Shown here: one piece after another, positions 52,275 to 61,274 of the stretch
Position numbering within the stretch: position 1 is the stretch's first letter
Layout of the letters: every line of letters starts with the position of its first letter
The notes under the pieces: generated by a model
What the model was told of the DNA's origin: nothing
The model's input: the letters and a program-made list of their open reading frames with translations, nothing else
The model's database searches: none
Made by a program: the position numbers and the translations under genes
DNA from: JAUNBG01 sp964442735
GTDB taxonomy: Bacteria; Planctomycetota; Planctomycetia; Pirellulales; Thermoguttaceae
Direction: 5' to 3'
Assembly: GCA_964442735.1 (NCBI GenBank)
Contig: CAYUAP010000006.1
Location: 1-64,000, forward strand
DNA length: 64,000 nucleotides

Positions 52275-53717
52275 CTACCGAACAGCTTGTTTGAGTATTT
52301 TGGCAATATCTGTATTATCGATCATTCCTTTAAAGACATCGACATTGACTCCCACGACAGACGTATTGACTGGTAATGCAGTATGGGCTGTTGAAGTCCA
52401 GCCCAGGGCCGCTTTATTGTTAAAGCAACGTACAACTCCTACATTGAATGCGGTCGCACTGAATTTTTTGCCTTTAAACGATTTTTCGAAGGCGTCCTTG
52501 AGGGTGTTCTGTTCCTCTTCACTTAACAGCATGGGGTCATCTTTTTTACCACTAAAGAGCATACCGAAGTTTTCCGTAACAAGAACCTTGGCATCGTCAA
52601 ATGAAACATCTTTTTTCTTCTGATTATATAAAGACGTCAGTTTTTCTTTAAAAGCATCGATAGAACATTTTTGATAGTTCAGACGTTCGATATAGGATTT
52701 ATATCCTGTTCCGGCGAATCCTAGGGAGAGACCGCCCGTTTCATGGTCGCCGGTAACGACAATCATGGTATCTTCCGGATGCTTCGCCATAAAATCACGG
52801 GCCAGTTTAATTGACTTGTCGAACTCGATAATTTCCCATAATACGGACGCTGCATCATTGGCATGGCACATCCAATCGATTTTTCCTCCTTCGACCATCA
52901 TGAAGAAGCCTTTTGGATTATCGAGAAGTTCAATTCCTTTTTGGGTATACTCGGCGAGTGAAAGAATCTCCGGAACCTCCGAGGACGATTGTACTCCGAC
53001 ACCATAATGCCGCGTGCGAACAGCCTGATTGTCTATCGCATATGGAAGGGCTCCACTTTTCTGGCAGACAATTACTTTACCGGCATTGGACTTGAGATTC
53101 ATAATCGCCTTGGGGTCATGAAGGACGGTGTATCCTTTTTTCGTGGCGAGATCGTAGATATTTCCCTTAAAATTAACGCTCTTGGTATTATCCTGTTCGT
53201 CAATGGCACCACCTCCGAAATAATCGAAGGAGGAATTGATTAAATCAAGACCGAGTTCGTAATAATTACTACGACTGACATTATGACCATAAAACGACGC
53301 CGGTGTCGCATGGTTCAAGGTAACACTGGTTACAATACCGACTTTATGGCCCGCATCGCGTGCCACTTCCGCTATTGAAACCAAATTTCTTTTTCCGGTA
53401 GTATCCACTCCCACCTGATGACTTTTGGTCTTTTCACCACAAGCTATTGCGGTTCCGCTCGCCGCCGAGTCCGTTATAAACGAATCGGAACAGCGCGTTG
53501 TCGTTAAAACCTGATTCGGAAGTGTATTTAGATAAAGGGGAGGCTGGCCTGATTTCTGTAGAAATTCATCGGCCATCATACGCTGGGGTATCGAAAAACC
53601 GTCTCCAATAAATAAAAATACGTATTTTACAGGCTTTACCTCTTCGGCCCCCAATAAAAGCGGACTAAAGAAAAATACCGTCATACATAACAGTGTCAAC
53701 AAATTTCGAAGCTTCAT
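52275..53717 (-). CDS. Alkaline phosphatase (PhoA family)
   Basis: 480 residues with a signal peptide (LLTLLCMTVFFFSPLLLGA). Metal and nucleophile motifs: FIGDGFS (Asp39), ITDSAASGTA with Ser84 as nucleophile, MIVVTGDHETGG, and TSTAHTALPVNT. It hydrolyses phosphate monoesters in the periplasm. GAAGGA lies six bases before the ATG and a promoter is visible 80-110 bases upstream. The neighbouring genes give no clue to Pho regulation and I see no Pho box. Confidence 0.9.
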   Translation of the reverse strand: MKLRNLLTLLCMTVFFFSPLLLGAEEVKPVKYVFLFIGDGFSIPQRMMADEFLQKSGQPPLYLNTLPNQVLTTTRCSDSFITDSAASGTAIACGEKTKSHQVGVDTTGKRNLVSIAEVARDAGHKVGIVTSVTLNHATPASFYGHNVSRSNYYELGLDLINSSFDYFGGGAIDEQDNTKSVNFKGNIYDLATKKGYTVLHDPKAIMNLKSNAGKVIVCQKSGALPYAIDNQAVRTRHYGVGVQSSSEVPEILSLAEYTQKGIELLDNPKGFFMMVEGGKIDWMCHANDAASVLWEIIEFDKSIKLARDFMAKHPEDTMIVVTGDHETGGLSLGFAGTGYKSYIERLNYQKCSIDAFKEKLTSLYNQKKKDVSFDDAKVLVTENFGMLFSGKKDDPMLLSEEEQNTLKDAFEKSFKGKKFSATAFNVGVVRCFNNKAALGWTSTAHTALPVNTSVVGVNVDVFKGMIDNTDIAKILKQAVR

Positions 53718-53799
53718 TTCAATCCTTCATAAATAATTATAAACAGTTGGAGGATAGTTCAAAACGGCCTATCCCATACGGGTACAACAACACCTATAT

Positions 53800-53827
53800 A
53801 TTATATTCTGAAAGTTTAGAGATTCAA
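53800..53827 (-). promoter_or_regulatory. Probable sigma-70 promoter of the alkaline phosphatase gene
   Basis: On the minus strand TTGAAT (53827-53822) and TATAAT (53805-53800) are 16 bp apart. Confidence 0.5.
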
Positions 53828-54013
53828 CCTACTGGTATAAAAATGGATTTCATGGTAAAATGATTATATTTTAATAACAGTTTACAGTTGTTCGTGGTAT
53901 TTCCTTTTTCAATCGGGAACAAAAAAGCCTGTAAATACCCGAATATTATTGCTAAATTTATTGTAAAAGGTGATTTTTTGAATCGACTTAAATAATTTAA
54001 TCCGGTTGTTTTT

Positions 54014-57000
54014 ATGAAAAAAGTAAACACAAATGGTTGTATTTCCCTTCGAAATGTTAAAGTCAACAATTTGAAGTCGGTCAATCTGGATATACCCTAT
54101 GACCAACTGATAGCATTCTGTGGTTTGAGTGGTAGCGGGAAGAGCAGTTTGGCTATTGATACGCTGTATGCCGAAGGTCAGCGGAGGTATATTGAGAGTT
54201 TTTCCGCCTATACCCGGCAATTTTTGGAAAAATTGGATAAACCGGACGTGGAGCGAATAGAAGGTATTCAGCCTGCAATTGCGGTTACTTCACGTCCCTT
54301 GACTCAATTCTGCCGTTCTACAGTCGGTACGACAACCGAAACAAGCGATTATTTACGTCTTCTCTTTTCCAAAATTGGCCAGGTCTATTGCCGTTGCTGT
54401 GGCCGGGAAGTCAAACGGGATTCTCCAGACTCTATTCTTGAATCATTTAAGAAAATTAAAGAGGGTACCCGTATTATGGTCGCCTTTACACCGCCTGTTG
54501 AGAGTTTTCGTGCAAAACAACAGACCGATTTTGAATCGGAATGGCGCGAATCCGGATTTTTACGCGTTATCGTCCAAGGCAATTCCTATCGTCTCGACGA
54601 GGGGGGGATTCCACTCGAAAAATTCGCTGCCGCACGACTCCTCTATCTCGCCGATATCCCTCTTCAGGAAGAAGACCTCTATAGTACTCAAAAAACATCT
54701 GCTGTAACCGATACCGATTCTGCCGATAATGAAGATAATGTAAATGGAGACGAATCCGATAATTTTGAAACAATAGATAATAACGAATCGGAAACATCCG
54801 AAGATGAATCTCCAGATTCATCAGATCCATTGGAAAATTCTGAAATATCGGAGTCTTCGGAAACGAATGACGAGGAATACAAACAGTCAAATCATTTGTT
54901 GACGTTATCCATGGACGAGAATACCTTGGTTCGTAACTATCTTAAAAAGAGCGAAGCACTCCGGAAATCGGGAGGACCGCCCCCACTTTTCTTCGTTGTG
55001 GATCGGATAACCGCTGGTAAAACGAAGGAGGAACGTGTCCGGGAATCATTGGAAACCGCGTTTCAATATGGTTCTTCCCAATGCTGGATCTTTTGTGAAG
55101 GAACACATTTTCTGGAGGGTTCTATAAACGGTTTCCCGACAAAATCGGATGATGGTGAAGTCAAAATAGGCCATCATTATGATATCGATGGTGAATTATG
55201 GACTCTGTTTGGATTCAGTCGAAAATTAAGCTGTGAAGATTGCGGTATTGAATATCCCACTCTGGAACCAAAATTATTCAGTTTCAACAGTCCCTTGGGG
55301 GCATGTCCTTTTTGTGAAGGATTTGGAAATATTATGGTTCTGAACAAAGAGGCCATTTTCAATCGTAATAAATCACTAAAAGAAGGGGCCATTATTCCAT
55401 GGAACAGCAGTTCCTATCAGCACAAAAAAAACGAACTTCTAACCAAGGCGGAACAATATGGAATACGAATCGAGGTACCTTTTAAAGATCTGACGGAAGA
55501 AGAACGGGATTTCGTTATCAAGGGAAATAACGATTTTGAAGGTCTTGATGGTTTCTTTATACGCCTTCAGCGACAAAAATACAAAATGCACATTCGGGTA
55601 TTTTTGAGTCGTTGGCGTCATTATCACACCTGTCCGATCTGTAATGGAACACGTTTACGTCAGGAAGCGCTTGCCGTCCGTTTGGGGGCAAATTGTCCGC
55701 CGCACAAGGAAACGTCGGATTCGATAACGAACGAGAAAATTTCGGACGAGAAAATTTCATCGGAAGAAAATACCCCTCAATATTTTAATATTCATGATTT
55801 TTCCTCCATGCCCATTTCAGACTTGATTAACGTTATTGATCATCTGATTTTAACCGATTGGCAGTGCAAGCTCGGTAACGACTCCTTGACACAGGTTCGA
55901 AACAGACTTCAATATCTCAAGGAGGTGGGACTCGGGTATTTGACCTTGGATCGTCCGCTTAAAACTCTCAGTGAAGGCGAACAGCGTCGTGTTTGCCTGA
56001 CTTCCGTTTTGGGATCCACTTTAGTCGACGTACTTTATGTCCTGGACGAACCATCCATTGGCCTTCATCCTTTCGATATTCAGAAGTTACTGAAATCGAT
56101 TCTGCGACTTCGAGATCGCGGTAATACCGTTGTTGTGGTCGAGCACGAAGAATCGATATTAAAAGCCGCCGACCGAATCGTGGAAATAGGACCGGAGGCG
56201 GGGGCCGGTGGTGGTCAAATCGTGTTCGAAGGTACCTATGATGAAATCTATCATTCGGAAAAAAGTCTAACCGGAAGTTATCTCTCCGGAAGAAGAACGG
56301 GGGGGGCTTCCTGTAAACGTCGTTTTCTTGACAAGGGATTCCTTGAATTAACTGATGCGTCTGGTTATAATCTTAAACATGTGAACGCCATATTTCCCCT
56401 GGGGGTTCTCTGCCTGGTCACCGGAATTAGCGGAGCGGGTAAGAGTTCTCTCGTTCAGGAAACGTTATATCCCGCCATATGTGCCAAATTGGGACGGGAA
56501 TCTGCCGATGGTTTACCCTATGGAGAAATTCTCGGTGTCGAAAATATCGATGATGTTATGCTCGTCGATCAGAGTCCGATCGGACGTTCTCCTCGTTCGA
56601 ATCCGGTAACCTATTTGAAAATTTTCGACGATATCAGAAATCTTTTTGCGGATATGCCTTTGGCCCGATCAAGAAATTATAACGCCGGTTATTTTAGTTT
56701 TAATGTCGATGGCGGACGATGTAATACCTGTAAAGGCGAAGGTTATATTGTTGTTGATATGCAGTTTATGGCTGATACCTATATGAAATGTCCGCAGTGT
56801 AATGGACGACGATATCAACGGGAAATTTTAGACGTCCTTTATCGAGGTAGAAATATATCCGAAGTTTTGAATATGACCGTTCGGGAAGCGTTTACTTTCT
56901 TCCGTGGTCAAACAAAAATACAGCAGAAGCTCAAACGGTTAATGGAGGTGGGTCTTGACTATCTTCAGTTGGGGCAGCCGGCCAATACGTTGTCCGGTGG

Positions 57001-57340
57001 GGAATCGCAGCGATTAAAACTGGTTTCCGCTCTAGCCAATGTCCGCAAGGGAAAATGTCTGTTTATCATGGACGAACCGACAACAGGTCTCCATTTCGCC
57101 GATGTTGTTCAACTGATAGACAGTTTCGACGCCCTAATCAATACGGGTCATTCCCTGATTGTTGTCGAACATAATGTGCAAATGATGAAGGCTGCCGACT
57201 ATATCGTTGACTTGGGACCTGGTGCCGCAAATGAAGGTGGTTCTATCGTCGCCGAAGGTATGCCGGAAGAGATTATTCTCTGTCCGGAATCGAAAACCGG
57301 AGAAATACTTCGTCATTGTTTACCGAAAACAATACATTAA
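54014..57340 (+). CDS. uvrA: UvrA-like excinuclease ABC subunit A
   Basis: 1108 residues, longer than the usual 940. Two ABC modules: P-loop GLSGSGKSS (37-45) with YAEGQRRYIESFSAYTRQFL after it, and GISGAGKSS in the second half. Zinc sites: CEDC...CPFC, CPICNGTRL, and CNTCKGEGY...CPQCNGRRY. The first signature is LSEGEQRRV (usual LSGGE), the second LSGGESQRL. An acidic Asp/Glu/Ser-rich insertion lies at about 228-294, plus a smaller EKISDEKISSEE repeat. UvrA recognises damaged DNA for UvrB. The altered first signature and the length resemble a UvrA form I associate with planctomycetes, so it could be a paralogue rather than the main UvrA. Confidence 0.88.
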   Translation: MKKVNTNGCISLRNVKVNNLKSVNLDIPYDQLIAFCGLSGSGKSSLAIDTLYAEGQRRYIESFSAYTRQFLEKLDKPDVERIEGIQPAIAVTSRPLTQFCRSTVGTTTETSDYLRLLFSKIGQVYCRCCGREVKRDSPDSILESFKKIKEGTRIMVAFTPPVESFRAKQQTDFESEWRESGFLRVIVQGNSYRLDEGGIPLEKFAAARLLYLADIPLQEEDLYSTQKTSAVTDTDSADNEDNVNGDESDNFETIDNNESETSEDESPDSSDPLENSEISESSETNDEEYKQSNHLLTLSMDENTLVRNYLKKSEALRKSGGPPPLFFVVDRITAGKTKEERVRESLETAFQYGSSQCWIFCEGTHFLEGSINGFPTKSDDGEVKIGHHYDIDGELWTLFGFSRKLSCEDCGIEYPTLEPKLFSFNSPLGACPFCEGFGNIMVLNKEAIFNRNKSLKEGAIIPWNSSSYQHKKNELLTKAEQYGIRIEVPFKDLTEEERDFVIKGNNDFEGLDGFFIRLQRQKYKMHIRVFLSRWRHYHTCPICNGTRLRQEALAVRLGANCPPHKETSDSITNEKISDEKISSEENTPQYFNIHDFSSMPISDLINVIDHLILTDWQCKLGNDSLTQVRNRLQYLKEVGLGYLTLDRPLKTLSEGEQRRVCLTSVLGSTLVDVLYVLDEPSIGLHPFDIQKLLKSILRLRDRGNTVVVVEHEESILKAADRIVEIGPEAGAGGGQIVFEGTYDEIYHSEKSLTGSYLSGRRTGGASCKRRFLDKGFLELTDASGYNLKHVNAIFPLGVLCLVTGISGAGKSSLVQETLYPAICAKLGRESADGLPYGEILGVENIDDVMLVDQSPIGRSPRSNPVTYLKIFDDIRNLFADMPLARSRNYNAGYFSFNVDGGRCNTCKGEGYIVVDMQFMADTYMKCPQCNGRRYQREILDVLYRGRNISEVLNMTVREAFTFFRGQTKIQQKLKRLMEVGLDYLQLGQPANTLSGGESQRLKLVSALANVRKGKCLFIMDEPTTGLHFADVVQLIDSFDALINTGHSLIVVEHNVQMMKAADYIVDLGPGAANEGGSIVAEGMPEEIILCPESKTGEILRHCLPKTIH

Positions 57341-57363
57341 AAGTTCAAAAGGAACCGATATTC

Positions 57364-58755
57364 ATGTCCGAAGTTTATGATTACGATACTGTTATCATCG
57401 GAGCCGGAATGTCCGGATTAGCTGCCGGTATACGTTTGGCTCAATATGATAAATCGGTCTGTATACTGGAAAAACATAGTATGATTGGAGGATTAAATTC
57501 CTTTTATCGACAGGGCAATCGGAATTTCGATGTCGGCCTGCACGCTATGACCAATTACACGCCAAAGGGAACTCGAACCGGACCTCTGTCACGAATTCTG
57601 CGTCATCTCCGTTTCTCCTGGGACGATCTCTCCTTGACTCAACAGTTGGGTTCTTCCATTGTCTTTCCCTCTATTGCCCTTGATTTTTCGAATAAACCGG
57701 AGGTCTTGGAGGAGGAAATACGATCGAAATTCCCCGACGAGGTTGACGGATACCGTAAAATGGTTGCCGGTTTGGTCGGTTACGATCAATTGGGAATGGG
57801 GACTGCCGGTGGTTCGGCTCGCGATTATGTTATGGAGCATATTAAAAATCCCTTGTTGGTCGATATGTTATTCTGTCCACTTCTTTATTACGGTGGATCA
57901 CGGGCAAACGATATGGAGTTCGGACAATTCTGCATCATGTTTCGTGCCATTTTTTTGGAAGGTTTCGCACGTCCATTTCAGGGAGTTCGACACATTCTTC
58001 TTCAGATGCAGAAAAAGTTTAAAACTCTCGGTGGAGATCTACGTCTACGACAGGGTGTTAAACAAATTGTTTCGAAAAACAATATCGTTGAAAAAGTCAT
58101 ACTGGAAGACGGTTCTGAAATTGTCGCAAAACAGTTCCTCTCTTCCGCGGGCTGGCCGGAAACAATGAAATTGTGTAATCTGCCGGAAGCCATTCCACTC
58201 CTACCCGCCGGACAGCTCGGATTTATTGAAACAATTAGTGTGTTGAACTGTGACCCAAAAAAACTGGGACATCGTAAAACAATTGTTTTCTTCAACGATT
58301 CAAATTCCTTTTCCTATGAAAAACCGGATTCGCTCGTCGATCTCCGTAGCGGTGTTATTTGTTCTCCAAATAATTTCGACTATAAAGAATCGTTGGGGGA
58401 AGGAATCATTCGGATAACGGCCCTGGCAAATTACGACCAATGGAAGGCGCTCTCCGAAAAAGAATACCATCTTCAGAAATTGAAATGGTATGAAAAATCA
58501 TTAGCGGCGGCAGTCCGATTTGTCCCCGATTTCCGCACAAATATTGTACAGAACGATATGTTTACGCCATTAACCATAAAACGCTTTACGGGAAGGGAAA
58601 ATGGCGCTATTTACGGAACAGCCAAAAAAAAATACGATGGTTTAACCCCTTTAAACAATCTGTTCGTCTGCGGAACAGATCAAGGAATGCTCGGTATCGT
58701 TGGGGCCATTGTCAGTGGTATTACAATTGCCAACCGATATATTCTCAATGAATGA
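57364..58755 (+). CDS. CrtI/retinol-saturase-like FAD oxidoreductase
   Basis: 463 residues from ATG 57364 (AAAGGA upstream); the frame is open back to 57316 inside uvrA but without support. Dinucleotide fold TVIIGAGMSGLAAGIRLAQ, then ILEKHSMIGGLNSF and RNFDVGLHAMTN; the C-terminal FAD site LFVCGTDQGMLGIVGAIVSG. The family includes phytoene desaturases and carotenoid isomerases, so an isoprenoid substrate is plausible, but no crtB or other carotenoid gene is nearby. It follows uvrA by 23 bp and is probably cotranscribed, without evident functional link. Confidence 0.8.
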   Translation: MSEVYDYDTVIIGAGMSGLAAGIRLAQYDKSVCILEKHSMIGGLNSFYRQGNRNFDVGLHAMTNYTPKGTRTGPLSRILRHLRFSWDDLSLTQQLGSSIVFPSIALDFSNKPEVLEEEIRSKFPDEVDGYRKMVAGLVGYDQLGMGTAGGSARDYVMEHIKNPLLVDMLFCPLLYYGGSRANDMEFGQFCIMFRAIFLEGFARPFQGVRHILLQMQKKFKTLGGDLRLRQGVKQIVSKNNIVEKVILEDGSEIVAKQFLSSAGWPETMKLCNLPEAIPLLPAGQLGFIETISVLNCDPKKLGHRKTIVFFNDSNSFSYEKPDSLVDLRSGVICSPNNFDYKESLGEGIIRITALANYDQWKALSEKEYHLQKLKWYEKSLAAAVRFVPDFRTNIVQNDMFTPLTIKRFTGRENGAIYGTAKKKYDGLTPLNNLFVCGTDQGMLGIVGAIVSGITIANRYILNE

Positions 58756-58768
58756 CTCTCTTAACAAG

Positions 58769-58888
58769 ATATACTCCAGGACGGAATGATATTGTCTTTC
58801 TGGGGACGCAAATATCTCGTCCCCGTACTCCAAAACAGGCGTTTCACCTGTTTTGAAAAAAGGAGATTTAAACGACCTTGTGTATATT
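58769..58888 (+). repeat. Family-1 element, copy I
   Basis: ATATACTCCAGGACGGAATGA left; TTTAAACGACCTTGTGTATAT right. First hairpin diverged (GGACGCAAATATCTCGTCC), second AAAACAGGCGTTTCACCTGTTTT. Its right end reaches the stop codon of the flavodoxin-like gene. AACAAGATATACT at its left edge is also found at copy J. Confidence 0.8.
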
Positions 58889-59447
58889 AGTCAACCAGCC
58901 ATTCGACCAATTTACGGACTTCTTCCTGATAGGCGGAATTGGAGACAAATCCATGGGGATCATTACAGCTTCCGCACAGAACGACTTTATGATCTTTAAC
59001 ACCGGCAAGTCCGAAGAAACCTCCTATCTGTTGTGCGACCTTCTCGTATTCAGTTGCAGGTCCATTCCCGAACGACAGAGTAACCCCCATTTTTTTGGAT
59101 TTCGTTTCCCGAGGGGGTTTTGATGGATTAAAAAGAAAATACAAACGATCTATCAGTGTCTTTACGGTTCCGGGTACATTGCCAAAATAGATGGGGGATA
59201 CAAACAAAATGGCGTCATATTCGAGAAGCCGCGTATACATGGCCGATGCATCGTCTTTGGTAATACAGATATCGGTCTGTTTACAGGAATTACATGCCAG
59301 ACAGGGAGTTATTTTCCGATCCCGTATCGTGAATATTTCCGCTTCATGTCCCGCTTTTCGAATCTCCTGTTCCATAAATTCCGCAATACAGTCACAGTTG
59401 GCTTTTATTCGCTGACTGCCACTGATTATCATTACTTTTTTAGTCAT
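58887..59447 (-). CDS. Flavodoxin-like NAD(P)H:FMN reductase / iron-sulfur flavoprotein
   Basis: 186 residues. N-terminal VMIISGSQRIKANCDCIAEF is the phosphate-binding loop of the FMN reductase group; SPIYFGNVPGTVKTLIDR is the second flavin loop. The Cys cluster CLACNSCKQTDIC (about 49-61) resembles the iron-sulfur flavoprotein (Isf) family, which moves electrons in anaerobes, though the spacing here should be compared carefully. The stop codon abuts repeat copy I. A likely redox shuttle or quinone/FMN reductase in the cytoplasm; partner unknown. Confidence 0.8.
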   Translation of the reverse strand: MTKKVMIISGSQRIKANCDCIAEFMEQEIRKAGHEAEIFTIRDRKITPCLACNSCKQTDICITKDDASAMYTRLLEYDAILFVSPIYFGNVPGTVKTLIDRLYFLFNPSKPPRETKSKKMGVTLSFGNGPATEYEKVAQQIGGFFGLAGVKDHKVVLCGSCNDPHGFVSNSAYQEEVRKLVEWLVD

Positions 59448-59832
59448 TTTTTATTCTCCTGAAATTTTTATAGTTCCTTTTACCAAAAAACCTTGTATAA
59501 ATCTCTTTTCCATTATAACAATATCTGTTCTGATTTTAAAGTTCCCCCCTTCCAAATTTACACTATTTCATAATTTGAAAACTAATTTCGAGTTTTTATG
59601 ATATCAGGTCTTGTTATCGTTCAAGATTGAAATAAAATTATATTACCCTAATATCAACAAGATATACTGTACGACGTTATAATTTCGGCATTTCCTGGGA
59701 GCGCGGACGTCTCGTCCGCATACTCCAAAACTGGCTTCTCGCCTGTTTTGAAAAATAGACTTTTATAACGACCTTGAGTATACTTTTACTGTTTTAGCTA
59801 TTAACACTGGATACCAACAGGAGAATCGTGAA
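59448..59832. repeat. Spacer with family-1 copy J (59662-59783)
   Basis: Copy J: ATATACTGTACGACGTTATAA left, TTTTATAACGACCTTGAGTATA right, hairpins GCGGACG-TCT-CGTCCGC and AAAACTGGCTTCTCGCCTGTTTT. It ends about 50 bp before the methylase start. No gene seen. Confidence 0.8.
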
Positions 59833-60858
59833 ATGAAAATCTTGACACCTCCACCCACCTTGGATCAGGAGCCTTTTTCACCGTTTCGAACGGTCCTTCA
59901 TTGTTCCGAAAATCATACGTTCGAGACAATGAAGAAGAACAGGACGATTATGGCTCGCCCTTTTGTGAAATGGGCGGGCGGTAAAGGTCAGATTTTAGAA
60001 ATTATTCGAGAAATGTATCCGGAAGGATTGGGGAAAAATATTCGGAAATATGCGGAGCCTTTCGTCGGCGGCGGGGCCGTTCTATTCGATATCCTTAACT
60101 TCTTCGACCTGGATGCCGTTTATATTTCCGACTCCAATTGGGAACTAATGAATACATACGTCGAAATTAGAGATCATGTCGATCAAATTATCGATAAACT
60201 CTATCAACTGCAAAACGAATATCTGCCTCTGGACGACAATAGGCGTAAAGTCTTTTATTATCACAAACGTGATCGATTCAATGAAATAAAGAGTAAAAAA
60301 AATCCTTCCGATAATACGGAAAATGCCGTTCTATTTTTATTTCTTAATCGGACCTGTTTTAACGGCTTGTATCGGGTCAATAAAACAAATTGTTTTAATG
60401 TTCCTATTGGTTCCTATAAAAAACCGGTCCTATGCAATGCGGAGAATTTAGCAAACGTCTCCATGAAACTCAAAAATGTAATTATTACAGCATCCGATTA
60501 TCACGATTCCGAAGCTTTTATCGATAAAGAAACCTTCGTCTATTTTGATCCACCCTATCGTCCCTTAAATGCCACGTCCTGTTTCACTTCCTATACCGAG
60601 AAGGTATTTACCGATGAAGATCAAACAGCGCTTGCGGAATACGTTCAGGTCTTGAATCGTAAAGGGGCCTTTATTATGGTTAGTAATTCCGACCCAAAAA
60701 ATACCGACCCGGAAGATAAATTTTTTGAAGTTCGATATGATTCACAAGAGATACACCATTTAACGGCAATGCGTATGATTAATAGTAAAGCGGACTCCCG
60801 GGGACATGTTGATGAATTACTGATATTAAATTACAGGCGTGACATTGAAAATGGGTAA
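59833..60858 (+). CDS. DNA adenine methylase (D12 class, Dam/DpnM-like)
   Basis: 341 residues from ATG 59833, supported by AGGAGA eight bases upstream; ATG 59929 or 59950 would remove a 32-39 residue unrelated N-terminus. SAM-binding motif PFVKWAGGKGQIL, AEPFVGGGAVLFDI, catalytic DPPY at 239-242. The D12 class N6-methylates adenine; Dam and DpnM act at GATC, but the target here cannot be read. No restriction endonuclease gene is adjacent, so it may be a solitary methylase for regulation or repair, or part of a split system. Confidence 0.88.
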   Translation: MKILTPPPTLDQEPFSPFRTVLHCSENHTFETMKKNRTIMARPFVKWAGGKGQILEIIREMYPEGLGKNIRKYAEPFVGGGAVLFDILNFFDLDAVYISDSNWELMNTYVEIRDHVDQIIDKLYQLQNEYLPLDDNRRKVFYYHKRDRFNEIKSKKNPSDNTENAVLFLFLNRTCFNGLYRVNKTNCFNVPIGSYKKPVLCNAENLANVSMKLKNVIITASDYHDSEAFIDKETFVYFDPPYRPLNATSCFTSYTEKVFTDEDQTALAEYVQVLNRKGAFIMVSNSDPKNTDPEDKFFEVRYDSQEIHHLTAMRMINSKADSRGHVDELLILNYRRDIENG

Positions 60859-61274
60859 TATTTGAGAGAGGGGAATGTTCACAAGAAAGGTTTTTGAGAG
60901 AGTACACGGCCTTTTTCAAAAACCTTCGCGCAAATACGGGAAATGACCATAAATTAGAGTATCCCGAAGGGAGGCCCACCTTGGAATCGAACAGATTGAG
61001 GAAACCATTGGTCTACTTCCTGTAGCCGTTCCAATGGATGTTTTCTTTGGAAGACAGATATTTTATCTGTATCTTCCCCTCCAAAAAAATCATTGATTGG
61101 ATATTGAATTTGATTTACTGGTTCCTATGTACGAAAAAGATACAAACATCAGTTTATGTCTGCATTTAAGAAGACTATATATTCTGGTATTCCATGTTTC
61201 ATATACAAAAACGATTCCAGGATACCAAAATGAAAGTTACATTCTAAACTATTGACCTTAAAAGGAGATTTTTA
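60859..61274. other. Spacer with three hairpins
   Basis: No gene. AAGGTTTTTGA (60887-60897) / TCAAAAACCTT (60916-60926), perfect 11 bp. CCATTGG (61005-61011) / CCAATGG (61031-61037). GGAAGACAGATA...TATCTGTATCTTCC (61049-61077) with a 2-base bulge. The first may terminate the methylase message, though no T run follows. Confidence 0.6.

Noticed and set aside
52131..52376. Plus-strand 81-residue ORF
   Set aside because: Overlaps the alkaline phosphatase 3' end in antisense and lacks a ribosome binding site.
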